Shown here: positions 1-5,924 of the stretch, in pieces
Position numbering within the stretch: position 1 is the first letter of the stretch
Layout of the letters: the number at the start of each line of letters is the position of its first letter
Origin: an uncultured Pseudomonas sp.
GTDB lineage: Bacteria > Pseudomonadota > Gammaproteobacteria > Pseudomonadales > Pseudomonadaceae
Length of the DNA stretch: 7,929 nt
NCBI GenBank assembly: GCA_946886875.1
Contig: CAMPJN010000167.1
Span: forward strand, 1 to 7,929
Direction of reading: 5' to 3'
The notes under the pieces: generated by a model
Databases searched by the model: none
Told to the model about the DNA's origin: nothing
What the model saw: the letters and a program-made list of their open reading frames with translations, nothing else
Program-made: the position numbers and the translations under genes

Positions 1-102
1 TTTTCCGAGGCGAATAGCTGGCTATTTAACGAGGGAAAGCAGCAAAAATGGCCAAGTCCGGCTTTTCCGCAGTAGAACAGCGTTAAGTCCGACAGGCTCC
101 TA
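1..102. repeat. Right part of a palindromic dispersed repeat, cut by the window edge
   Basis: The first 100 bases do not code on either strand in a convincing way. They contain the near-perfect inverted motif AATAGC-TG-GCTATT at 14-27, flanked by TTTTCC on the left and GGGAAA on the right, which looks like the centre of a long palindrome. The right flank ends in the string TTAAGTCCGACAGGCTCCTA. From memory, this type of element occurs in many copies in Pseudomonas genomes with mirrored arms ending in AGGAGCCTGTCGGACTTAA; only one arm is visible here. The last bases coincide with the stop codon of the neighbouring response regulator. Whether it is a MITE or another non-coding repeat is inference. 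Confidence 0.55.
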
Positions 103-717
103 GAGCCAGCCCCGTTGCCGCGCCGCACTAACGCAGGCGGTGCGGGTATGGGCGTCGAGTTCTTGAAACAGCGCTTTCAGGTGGGTTTTCACCGTGTCTT
201 CGGAAACCCCCAGCTGGCGGCTGATCGCCTTGTTCGGCAAACCGTTGGCCAACAACAGGAGGATTTCCTGTTGCCGCGGGGTGAGCTGGGGACGCTCGCT
301 GGGAACTGGCGGCGGCAGGGTTTCACCGAGCAGAACCCGGGTAACGGCTTGGCGCAGTTCGTTGCTGTTGGCGCTTTTGGGGATAAAGCCCAAGGCACCG
401 GCAGCGATGGCCGCTTGTGCATCGAGGTTGGAATCGCTGGCGCTGAGAATCGCCACTGGCGTCATCCGGCCTTGTTGCTGCCAGCGTTGCAGCAGCTCCA
501 GACCAGGCACATCGGGCAGGCGCAAGTCGAGCAGAACCAGGTCGAACTCCTGTCGGTCGAGCCAGTCTTCGGCTTCGGCCGCGGTTTCTGCGGTACGGAT
601 CAGCAGATCCGGGCATAGCGGTGCCAGGGCCAGACTGAGGCCGTCGAGGAAGATTCGGTGATCGTCCACCAACAACAGGCAAAGCTGCGCTGGCAGGGCA
701 GTACAGAGTGCAATCAT
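100..717 (-). CDS. NarL/FixJ-family two-component response regulator
   Basis: A 205-residue DNA-binding response regulator, presumably phosphorylated by a sensor kinase outside the window. The receiver domain (about residues 13-130) shows the acidic pair D18-D19, phospho-acceptor D64 in LLDLRLPD, the switch serine S92 and the conserved lysine K114. A LuxR-type helix-turn-helix follows (about 144-205), with the typical LTPRQQEIL start and the recognition helix region VSEDTVKTHLKAL. The reading frame is open 27 codons further upstream, but the ATG at 717 gives the usual family length and places the receiver domain directly after the start; its ribosome site is weak (GTGAG). No cognate kinase is visible, so the signal is unknown. 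The stop codon lies at the edge of the repeat at 1-102, so that repeat may have inserted at, or replaced, the original gene end. Family is certain; specific regulon unknown. Confidence 0.9.
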   Translation of the reverse strand: MIALCTALPAQLCLLLVDDHRIFLDGLSLALAPLCPDLLIRTAETAAEAEDWLDRQEFDLVLLDLRLPDVPGLELLQRWQQQGRMTPVAILSASDSNLDAQAAIAAGALGFIPKSANSNELRQAVTRVLLGETLPPPVPSERPQLTPRQQEILLLLANGLPNKAISRQLGVSEDTVKTHLKALFQELDAHTRTACVSAARQRGWL

Positions 718-981
718 GAGTGTCTCACGCGGCTTTTTATTGTTTTTTAGCGTCGCGGCGCGAGTGTAACGCATATCGCTCAGGCATTTGACTGCCACAG
801 GTCACGTAGGTGGCTTATGCATGGCAGTGGGCGATAAGCGTATCGACGGCCGCTTCCTTGTACTCCCTCGTTCAGGTACCCGAACTTGAGTTAGGAGGGG
901 AATGCCGGTGTTGGACAAGGCAAGCCCACGCAGAATTCCAAGCCATAACGCAGCTTTGTGATCGCGCTCTACCTATGTCTG
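718..981. other. Intergenic region upstream of the response regulator
   Basis: 264 bases between two minus-strand genes. The part next to the regulator is AT-rich (CTAAAAAACAATAAAAAG on the minus strand) and contains TACACT at about 767-762, a plausible -10 box with no good -35 partner. An imperfect inverted repeat GCCAC...GTGGC lies near 794-813. I see no RNA gene and no convincing coding sequence here. Confidence 0.4.
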
Positions 982-1461
982 TCAGGCAACTTGGCTGACG
1001 CTGCCCACGCAGCGCTTCCACGCCTCGATAAAGTCGCGCAGCCGGCCTCTTGGTTGGAATACCTGCTGCCATACTCGGGCCAAACCAAGCAGGTCGTCGG
1101 CGGCCGGCAGCGGGCTGTTCTGCGCTTCGACCATCAGCCAGGCGATCGCCGTGGCGTAGCGCAGGTTGACGGTCAGCTCCAGGTGCGGTGCGGCGAGAAA
1201 GGCGTGTTGGCTGGCCAGGCCGCGCACCTGGCTGGCCAGCTCGGGGTCGAGCGCCAGGTGCAGATCCCAGAGTTGTTGATGGCGCAGTGCAGCGATGCGG
1301 TAAAGACCGTAACCATGACTATCGTCGAGGGCCGATCCCAGGCCGGATTGGCTGGCGGCAGCGCCCAGTAGCAACGCTTCGGCAGAGGGGGAATGGCGCC
1401 CCAGGTAAATCAGGGTGGGGCGGATAACGTGCTGTGCCAAGTCGCAAGCTGCAATACCCAT
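982..1461 (-). CDS. Unknown protein, lysozyme-like/phage-associated look
   Basis: A 159-residue protein without signal peptide or membrane segment. I take the ATG at 1461 because GAGGG lies four bases upstream; a TTG start eight codons earlier is possible but lacks a ribosome site. Residues 31-56 (LLLGAAASQSGLG followed by GYGLYRI) resemble the first motif of lytic transglycosylase or phage lysozyme-like proteins, where an alanine-rich helix carrying a catalytic Glu-Ser precedes a G-x-GL-x-QI strand. Here the expected glutamate position reads S37-Q38-S39, so catalysis would be doubtful. From memory similar proteins occur in Pseudomonas phages and genomic islands, but I cannot confirm this. 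It stands alone: 256 bases separate its start from the end of the next minus-strand gene's sequence region and no other phage gene is nearby. Its upstream region is the most AT-rich stretch of the window, which would suit acquired DNA. Coding status fairly sure; function open. Confidence 0.65.
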   Translation of the reverse strand: MGIAACDLAQHVIRPTLIYLGRHSPSAEALLLGAAASQSGLGSALDDSHGYGLYRIAALRHQQLWDLHLALDPELASQVRGLASQHAFLAAPHLELTVNLRYATAIAWLMVEAQNSPLPAADDLLGLARVWQQVFQPRGRLRDFIEAWKRCVGSVSQVA

Positions 1462-1665
1462 ATGACCCTCGCGAAAGGTGGCCAATGGGGCCGGGTGTTG
1501 GCAGCATCTGACTCGTTTGCATAAAGCCCCACCGGAAGCGGGGGTTAGCCGCTTGTGTTGAAGTGTAGTGCGATATATAGGCTGTAATAGCCTGTTTTTT
1601 AACTATTTTTAAATCATTTTCAACTTTCGGTTATTACCTATATTCCGCTTCGCAATTAGCCCCGC
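1462..1665. other. AT-rich intergenic region, likely promoter of the unknown gene
   Basis: The 204 bases between the sulfurtransferase stop and the unknown gene include a markedly AT-rich core (about 1560-1645) in an otherwise GC-rich window. Reading the minus strand, TTGAAA, TTAAAA and TATTAC-like hexamers occur, for example TTAAAA followed after about 17 bases by TATTAC, which could serve the gene starting at 1461. None is strong enough to assign a transcription start. A C-rich/G-rich imperfect hairpin at about 1526-1548, followed on the minus strand by CTTTAT, might end sulfurtransferase transcription, but its stem is only about four contiguous pairs. Confidence 0.35.
1579..1600 (+). terminator. 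Possible short intrinsic terminator (+ strand)
   Basis: AGGCT-GTAAT-AGCCT forms a five-pair stem with a five-base loop, followed by G and six T. The shape is that of a Rho-independent terminator on the plus strand, but the stem is short and no plus-strand gene precedes it, so it may be a chance structure or only limit antisense transcription into the sulfurtransferase side. Confidence 0.3.
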
Positions 1666-2520
1666 TTAATCGCCGCTGGCTATCGGGCGTGCCGGGTCGG
1701 TGATCCATTCGCTCCAGGAACCGGCATACAGCGGCGCCAACGGATAGCCGGCCAGGCACAGGGCGAACAGGGTGTGGCAGGCGGTCACCCCGGAGCCGCA
1801 ATAGGCCACCAACTGGCTGGCCGGGCGCTGCTGCAACTGCTCGGCAAAGCGTTGGCGCAGTTGTTCGGCGGGCAGAAAGCGAGCGTCGCTGCCCAGGTTG
1901 TCGGTGAATACCGCGCAGCGGGCGCCGGGGATATGCCCGGCGACTGGATCGAGCGGCTCGACCTCGCCGCGAAAACGCGGCAGGGCGCGGGCGTCGAGCA
2001 GGGTCAGCTGCGGATCGTGCAGGCGTTGCTGCAACTGTTCGGCATCGATCACCAGGCTGGCGTCCGGTCTACCGCTGAAGTCGCCAGCAGCGGCTGCTGC
2101 TGGTTTTTGGCTCAGTTCGCCGCCGGCTTCGCGCCAGGCCTTCAAGCCGCCATCGAGCAGGTAAACGCCCTCGCGCTTGCCCAACCAGGCCAGCAGCCAC
2201 CAGGCGCGGGCGGCAAAAGCGCCGGGGCCGTCATCGTACAGCACCACTTCGCTGTCGTCGTTCAGCCCCCAATCGCGCAGGCGCTGCAGCAACTGGCTGG
2301 CGTCGGGTAGCGGATGGCGGCCGGTCACGCCCTTATGGATAGGGCCGGACAGGTCGCGCTCCAGATCGGCGAACTGGGCGCCGGGAATATGGCCTTCGGC
2401 ATAGCTGCGCTGACCGTAGGCAGGGTCGTCGAGGGCGAAGCGGCAGTCGAGAATCAGCAGGTCGGGTTGGTGCAGATGCTGTTGCAGCTGGGCAGCGGTG
2501 ATCAGTTGGGCGAGGGGCAT
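1666..2520 (-). CDS. sseA: 3-mercaptopyruvate sulfurtransferase (two-domain rhodanese family)
   Basis: A 284-residue cytosolic enzyme that transfers sulfur from 3-mercaptopyruvate to a thiol acceptor or cyanide. It has two tandem rhodanese domains, the first non-catalytic (about 5-135, with a HIPGA motif at 44-48 and the GRHPLP segment around 67-72) and the second catalytic (about 158-280, with another HIPGA). The active-site loop reads C241-G-S-G-V-T. This CGSGVT form is characteristic of mercaptopyruvate sulfurtransferases such as E. coli SseA, whereas thiosulfate sulfurtransferases carry CRKGVT, so the enzyme choice is well supported. The start ATG at 2520 is preceded by AAGGA eight bases upstream. 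It is transcribed alone, divergently from the ZIP transporter gene. The total length is normal for the family and I see no damage. Confidence 0.9.
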   Translation of the reverse strand: MPLAQLITAAQLQQHLHQPDLLILDCRFALDDPAYGQRSYAEGHIPGAQFADLERDLSGPIHKGVTGRHPLPDASQLLQRLRDWGLNDDSEVVLYDDGPGAFAARAWWLLAWLGKREGVYLLDGGLKAWREAGGELSQKPAAAAAGDFSGRPDASLVIDAEQLQQRLHDPQLTLLDARALPRFRGEVEPLDPVAGHIPGARCAVFTDNLGSDARFLPAEQLRQRFAEQLQQRPASQLVAYCGSGVTACHTLFALCLAGYPLAPLYAGSWSEWITDPARPIASGD

Positions 2521-2718
2521 GGCGTGCGTCCTTGGCGGTCGACAATGGAAATCTGGTTGGCGGGCAAAACTTTCTGCGTGGGCAATGCTCGCCTTGACTA
2601 GCCTGGGTTTTCAACGGCCAGAGCATAATCGGCATTGTCCCGCTTTGCATCGACCGGACCTGCGCTTTAGAGGCGCAATGGGGGATATTGATCGCCCTGA
2701 CTAGCAGACGAGGTGACC
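2521..2718. promoter_or_regulatory. Divergent intergenic region between sseA and the ZIP gene
   Basis: 198 bases that must hold promoters for both flanking genes. TTGACT at 2594-2599 and CATAAT at 2624-2629 are individually promoter-like on the plus strand, but their 24-base spacing does not fit one sigma-70 promoter. On the minus strand GGCCGTTGAAAA (2617-2606) contains TTGAAA, a possible -35 for sseA. No transcription start can be assigned and no RNA gene is seen. Confidence 0.4.
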
Positions 2719-3435
2719 GTGGATTCTCTATGGATGGTGGTGGCGTACACCCTGTTGGCAGGCATGGCCATGCCGCTCGGCGCGGGTTTTGCCAGTATCG
2801 AACGTATCCGCCCGCGTTGGTTGGAGAATGAACTGCGCCACGGGGTGGTCGCCTTCGGTGGCGGGGCGCTATTGGCCGCTGTGGCGTTGGTGCTGGTACC
2901 GCAAGCGATTGTGCGTTTCGAGCCGACAGCAGCTGCCCTGTGGTTCTGCGCTGGCGGCATGGCCTTTATGGGCCTGGATATCTTCCTGGCCCGGAGCAAA
3001 ACCGCCGCCAGCCAGATGGCCGCGATGTTGACCGACTTCGTTCCGGAGTCCCTGGCCCTTGGCGCCGCGTTTGCCCATGGCGGCAAGGGCGCGATGTTGT
3101 TGGCCATCCTGATGGCGCTGCAGAATCTGCCGGAGGGATTCAATGCTTATTGCGAGATGAATCAATCGAGCGGCTACAGCCGCAAGCGTCTGCTTTCTCT
3201 GTTTGCCGCCGCCGCATTGCTTGGGCCGGCTGCCGGCGTATCCAGTTATTTATGGTTGGGCAGTTCGCCGCAAGTGGTTGCGGCGGTGATGCTGTTCGCC
3301 GCTGGCGGCATTCTCTACTCGGTGTTCCAGGATATCGCCCCACAGGCCAAGCTGAACAAGCATTGGGCGCCGTCGCTCGGTGCGTTGCTGGGTTTCATGC
3401 TCGGTATCGTCGGGCATATGCTGACTGGGGGTTGA
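2719..3435 (+). CDS. ZIP-family metal transporter, divergent metal-site residues
   Basis: A 238-residue inner-membrane protein with about eight hydrophobic segments, the size and layout of bacterial ZIP (ZupT-like) divalent metal importers. The diagnostic proline-glutamate motifs of helices 4 and 5 are present as TDFVPES (105-111) and QNLPEG (135-140), and a third polar helix motif FQDIAP lies at 203-208. In classical ZIP proteins the helix 4 and 5 motifs begin with histidine (HxxPEG), and here these are aspartate/threonine and glutamine, so the metal site differs and zinc specificity should not be assumed. I chose the GTG at 2719 because GAGG ends five bases upstream within a GAGGTGA match to the ribosome site; a GTG two codons earlier lacks such a site. 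The next plus-strand gene follows after 56 bases and may be co-transcribed. The family is secure; the substrate is not. Confidence 0.83.
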   Translation: MDSLWMVVAYTLLAGMAMPLGAGFASIERIRPRWLENELRHGVVAFGGGALLAAVALVLVPQAIVRFEPTAAALWFCAGGMAFMGLDIFLARSKTAASQMAAMLTDFVPESLALGAAFAHGGKGAMLLAILMALQNLPEGFNAYCEMNQSSGYSRKRLLSLFAAAALLGPAAGVSSYLWLGSSPQVVAAVMLFAAGGILYSVFQDIAPQAKLNKHWAPSLGALLGFMLGIVGHMLTGG

Positions 3436-3491
3436 GCGCCGCCTGCTGTATCGTTCGCCCCCTTATCGCATTCCTTCCTCACGAGACCATC

Positions 3492-4175
3492 ATGAAGCGC
3501 TTCGTATTGCTGGATACCGCCCCGATCCCCGACGGCTCGGGCGCCCTGTGCCTGTTCGAATACGGCGAGGATTTCGTGATCAAGATCGCCGGCGGCGATG
3601 GCGGCCAGTTGATGAACACACGCATGCACGGTTCCGAGGATGCCCTGGCGGCGATTCCTTGCAAGAAGGTCGCCGGGCGGCCGGATTCGCGGGTATTGAT
3701 CGGCGGTCTGGGCATGGGCTTCACCCTGGCCGCGGCGCTGCAGAATCTGGGCAAGACCGCCGAGGTTGAAGTCGCCGAACTGGTGCCCGGGGTGGTCGAA
3801 TGGAACCGTGGCCCGCTGGGCGCCAAGGCCGGCAATCCATTGCTCGACCCGCGTACCCGAGTGATCCAGGACGATGTGGCCAACTGCCTGAAAAACGCCG
3901 ACCAGCGCTACGACGCGATCATGCTTGATGTCGACAACGGCCCCGAGGGCCTGACCCAGAAGCGCAATGGCTGGCTGTATTCGGCGCAAGGTTTGCAGCG
4001 TTGCCACCAGGCCCTGCGCGCCAAGGGCGTGCTGGCGGTATGGTCGGCCAGCGCCGATAGGCAGTTCGCCGACAAGGTGCGCAAGGCCGGCTTCAAGGTC
4101 GAGGAAGTGCAGGTCTACGCCCACGGTAACAAGGGCACCCGGCACACCATCTGGATCGCCGAGAAGCTCAAGTAA
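3492..4175 (+). CDS. Spermidine synthase-like (SpeE-fold) protein
   Basis: A 227-residue cytosolic protein with the Rossmann-type fold of spermidine synthases and related methyltransferases. Visible elements are the nucleotide-binding glycine loop VLIGGLGMGFTL (68-79), acidic E96 at the end of strand 2 (VAELVPG), D127-D128 after the next strand, and YDAIMLDVDNGPEG (140-153), which aligns with the catalytic YD-x-I-x-x-D segment, D146 being the likely equivalent of the catalytic aspartate. Compared with genuine SpeE (about 280 residues) the N-terminal beta-hairpin domain is reduced, so polyamine synthesis is not certain; many such short homologues are of unknown role. The ATG at 3492 has only a weak ribosome site (GAGA). 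It is followed six bases after its stop by the small gene at 4182, probably in the same transcript. Confidence 0.75.
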   Translation: MKRFVLLDTAPIPDGSGALCLFEYGEDFVIKIAGGDGGQLMNTRMHGSEDALAAIPCKKVAGRPDSRVLIGGLGMGFTLAAALQNLGKTAEVEVAELVPGVVEWNRGPLGAKAGNPLLDPRTRVIQDDVANCLKNADQRYDAIMLDVDNGPEGLTQKRNGWLYSAQGLQRCHQALRAKGVLAVWSASADRQFADKVRKAGFKVEEVQVYAHGNKGTRHTIWIAEKLK

Positions 4176-4181
4176 TCCTCG

Positions 4182-4493
4182 ATGAACGACCCGCGGCAGA
4201 GATTCCTCGATTGTTGCGAAGCGGTGCTGCGTGACGACGCGCAGCTGCTCGAACAGCTGCGTGCCCGGGGCTTTAGCTGCGAACCTGGCAGTTGGACGTT
4301 CAGCCTGCCCGAACTGCACCTCTATCTGAATGCGGGGCAGGGCGTGGATTACCGGTGCTGGCTCAAACAGCTGTACGCAAGCGATATCAACACGCGTTTG
4401 CGTGAGCTGGGCGCCGAGATCGTCATTGTCGACAACCGCGGCAAGGTCGATGCAAGCCTATATGGTCTGCGTCGTTTGGCTGTCGTGGGCTGA
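4182..4493 (+). CDS. Small protein of unknown function next to the SpeE-like gene
   Basis: I do not recognise this 103-residue, probably soluble protein. It begins with a charged helical stretch (RQRFLDCCEAVLRDDAQLLEQLRARG), followed by alternating hydrophobic residues (WTFSLPELHLYLN, 38-50) that suggest beta strands, and a second alpha/beta half ending in IVIVDNRGKVDASLYGLRRL. There is no signal peptide or membrane segment. Its start lies six bases after the SpeE-like stop codon without a clear ribosome site, so translation is probably coupled to the upstream gene and the two may work together. Two palindromic elements follow directly after its stop codon. The coding call rests on the open frame, the spacing and coding-like composition. 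Confidence 0.65.
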   Translation: MNDPRQRFLDCCEAVLRDDAQLLEQLRARGFSCEPGSWTFSLPELHLYLNAGQGVDYRCWLKQLYASDINTRLRELGAEIVIVDNRGKVDASLYGLRRLAVVG

Positions 4494-4498
4494 ACAAT

Positions 4499-4525
4499 GG
4501 TGGACAAGCCTTTGGCATGTCCACC
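4499..4525. terminator. Perfect 8-pair hairpin after the plus-strand genes
   Basis: GGTGGACA (4499-4506) and TGTCCACC (4518-4525) form a perfect eight-pair stem with an eleven-base loop, starting five bases after the stop codon at 4493. There is no T-tract, so it is more likely part of a palindromic repeat or an mRNA-stabilising end structure than a standard intrinsic terminator. Confidence 0.5.
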
Positions 4526-4542
4526 CTACAAACGCGAACTTC

Positions 4543-4610
4543 GTAGCCCGGATGTAATCCGGGGGGCGATTTGTGCCGCGATACATTTCCCCGGATTGCA
4601 TCCGGGCTAC
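4543..4610. repeat. REP-like inverted repeat between convergent genes
   Basis: Two 22-base arms (4543-4564, beginning GTAGCCCGGATG, and 4589-4610, ending CATCCGGGCTAC) are inverted copies with a single mismatch, separated by 24 bases. From memory the GTAGCCCGGATGCAATCCGGGG unit is widely dispersed in gamma-proteobacterial genomes, including Pseudomonas. It sits between the convergent plus-strand genes and cbtA, a usual site for such palindromes, and would form a strong stem in transcripts from either side. Confidence 0.75.
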
Positions 4611-4619
4611 AAAAGCGAC

Positions 4620-5309
4620 TCAGTTCACCCGCTGTCCGCGGTTGAACAGCCAGGCGCTGATCAGGCCGAGGGCGGCCCAGAACAGTGCGTTGGCCAGCAG
4701 AGAGACGTAGATGAAATGCTCGCTCAGGGTCGCGGGGGCCAGGCTTTCATGTATCTCAGGCTGCGGTGCGCCGAGCAGATGCGGCAGGGGCAGCAGGAGC
4801 ACACCGAGGAGTCGCAGCCACCACTGGCCGCCGAAGGCCAGCAAGGCCAGACCGGCAGCGGTGGTAGCGGCAGCGCCGACCCACCAGTACTGGCGCAACG
4901 TCAGGTCAGCCGCGGCGGTGCCCGGCAGTTCCGGCGGCAGGCCGATGGCCGGTGCCAGGTTGAAGGTGGCAAAACCTGCCAGCCCCCAGAGCAGCCCCTG
5001 CCAGGTACGGCCCGGCGCGCGCAGGCTGTAGAGGCCGGCGAGCATCAGGGCGAAGCCAACCGCCACCACCAGATTGCTTAGTCCGGTAAACAACGTGCGC
5101 TGGACACCATCTTGCGGTGCCCAACTGTCTTCGGCGTGTTCATGAACCGCAGTTGTGGCGGCATGGCCATGTTCGGCCACCGGCTCGACGCTTTCGTAGG
5201 TTTCCGCTTCGAGGATCAACGGAGTGACCCACAGGCTCTGCAGCAGGGTCAGCAACAGGGCGGCCAGCAGCGCGGAAAAACCCGCCGTCTGGGCGATTCG
5301 TTTGAGCAT
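4620..5309 (-). CDS. cbtA: CbtA, predicted cobalt transporter subunit
   Basis: A 229-residue membrane protein with about five predicted transmembrane helices: 9-33, about 75-97, about 105-121, about 141-173 (probably containing a short turn) and 200-222. It has the histidine-rich periplasmic loop typical of CbtA (H47-G-H49 and H56-E-H58) and further histidines H177, H187 and H198 near the last helices that could bind Co2+. CbtA proteins are predicted, from their constant link to B12 riboswitches and CbtB, to take up cobalt for cobalamin synthesis; direct transport evidence is limited. The gene starts 11 bases after the cbtB stop; its ribosome site GAGG overlaps that stop codon, so translation is likely coupled. 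Both are downstream of the minus-strand cobalamin riboswitch. Length and histidine pattern are normal. Confidence 0.88.
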   Translation of the reverse strand: MLKRIAQTAGFSALLAALLLTLLQSLWVTPLILEAETYESVEPVAEHGHAATTAVHEHAEDSWAPQDGVQRTLFTGLSNLVVAVGFALMLAGLYSLRAPGRTWQGLLWGLAGFATFNLAPAIGLPPELPGTAAADLTLRQYWWVGAAATTAAGLALLAFGGQWWLRLLGVLLLPLPHLLGAPQPEIHESLAPATLSEHFIYVSLLANALFWAALGLISAWLFNRGQRVN

Positions 5310-5320
5310 GTCGAAAAGCC

Positions 5321-5506
5321 TCAGTGGCAGGGGAAGGCGGCGCTGTGGCGGGCGTCGTGGGCAGCGTTATGCAGCACGTCCATCGGCGCGAAACCGGCGC
5401 AAAAGATCAGCGCGGCGCCGAGCAGACAGCTGCCGATGGCGAGAGTCAGGCGTTGGGACAGGGGCAGGGCGAGGGCGGGGCTGGCGGACAGCGTGCTGGT
5501 GGACAT
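5321..5506 (-). CDS. cbtB: CbtB, small cobalt transporter subunit
   Basis: A 61-residue protein with one transmembrane helix (about 20-40) and a C-terminal histidine cluster HNAAHDARHSAAFPCH (46-61), the hallmark of CbtB, thought to bind cobalt for its partner CbtA. The frame is open far upstream, but the ATG at 5506 is preceded by AGGAAGG with an ideal seven-base gap and gives the family length; the upstream part of the frame lies in the riboswitch and is not coding. First gene of the cbtBA operon, regulated by the cobalamin riboswitch about 135 bases upstream. Confidence 0.9.
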   Translation of the reverse strand: MSTSTLSASPALALPLSQRLTLAIGSCLLGAALIFCAGFAPMDVLHNAAHDARHSAAFPCH

Positions 5507-5513
5507 AGATGAA

Positions 5514-5550
5514 CCTTCCTGGGAGTCGAAAAACGGCCATGCGAGGAAGG
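5514..5550 (-). promoter_or_regulatory. Possible Shine-Dalgarno-masking hairpin before cbtB
   Basis: On the minus strand CCTTCCT (5550-5544) is perfectly complementary to the cbtB ribosome site AGGAAGG (5520-5514), with a 23-base loop. Seven pairs would bury the whole ribosome site, giving a translational off state. This is the best candidate for the expression platform of the cbtBA riboswitch. The competing on-state pairing is not evident; a six-base match of the overlapping CTTCCC (5554-5549) to GGGAAG in the riboswitch core is only suggestive. Confidence 0.4.
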
Positions 5551-5639
5551 GAAGCAGCACAAAAGCGGGTCGAACGCGCACAGCGGAACACACCCGATTT
5601 CGGCGCGCCCCGCCCACCGCGGGTTGCCAAACAGGTTCC

Positions 5640-5890
5640 AGGCCGGTCTCCGGGCTTGCGACTACTGTCGGTCGACAGTTAACAGCCGTTGAAAAATCCA
5701 GGTGGCTTTTCAACACGCTGTCAGCAGGTCGGCCTTCCCAAGCCGAGGGCTCAGTGGCGATAACGACCCAAGTACGCTTACCGTTGCGGGGGCAGCGCCG
5801 GACTCGTTCGACCTTGCGGATCGAACCCACCGGCTTCCCGTTTCACCTCGCACACGCTGGTGCGAGACACCTGAAACAGGCCGCTAGCTG
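5640..5890 (-). ncRNA. Cobalamin riboswitch controlling cbtBA
   Basis: The minus strand carries the cobalamin aptamer elements in order: CAGGTG before a hairpin and GGTGAAACGGGAAGCCGGTG (about 5848-5829), GCTGCCCCCGCAACGG (about 5796-5781), the B12 box GCCACTG (5758-5752), GGGAAGG (5739-5733) and AGCCCGGAGACCGGCC (about 5656-5641). Adenosylcobalamin binding to such RNAs lowers expression of downstream transport or synthesis genes, here cbtB and cbtA. The variable stem between GGGAAGG and the 3' end is unusually elaborate: it holds a hairpin GTTGAAAA...TTTTCAAC (5683-5720) and another, ACTGTCG-AC-CGACAGT (about 5663-5678). Ends are approximate. Confidence 0.92.
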
Positions 5891-5914
5891 ACCATGCTGC
5901 GCCGGGCCCGTCAA
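5886..5914 (-). promoter_or_regulatory. Possible promoter of the cbtBA riboswitch transcript
   Basis: TTGACG (5914-5909) matches the sigma-70 -35 box at five of six positions. After 17 bases comes TCAGCT (5891-5886), a poor -10; CAGCTA one base on is an alternative. The position would start the RNA just before the first conserved riboswitch element, which is the main support. Confidence 0.35.
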
Positions 5915-5924
5915 CCGCGGCGAA

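Noticed and set aside
115..618. Long plus-strand open frame opposite the response regulator.
   Set aside because: It is antisense to a clearly recognisable two-domain regulator and its translation has no family features; open antisense frames are usual in GC-rich DNA.
902..961. 19-codon plus-strand frame MPVLDKASPRRIPSHNAAL after a strong AGGAGG.
   Set aside because: The ribosome site is only three bases from the ATG, too close for efficient starts, no promoter or partner gene is visible, and the frame is too short to judge by composition.
1774..2310. Plus-strand frame opposite the sulfurtransferase.
   Set aside because: Antisense shadow of sseA with low-complexity Ala/Gly/Gln composition.
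2594..2629. TTGACT...CATAAT as the ZIP gene promoter.
   Set aside because: The boxes are 24 bases apart, outside the range for a single sigma-70 promoter.
2940..3491. Frame extending the SpeE-like protein upstream to give 411 residues.
   Set aside because: The extra part overlaps the ZIP gene out of frame and does not resemble any domain; the ATG at 3492 starts a normal N-terminus.
3315..4319. 334-codon minus-strand frame opposite the SpeE-like gene.
   Set aside because: Shadow of recognisable plus-strand genes and without a recognisable domain.
5507..5830. N-terminal extension of the cbtB frame to 169 codons.
   Set aside because: The extra region is the cobalamin riboswitch; the family length and the ribosome site fix the start at 5506.
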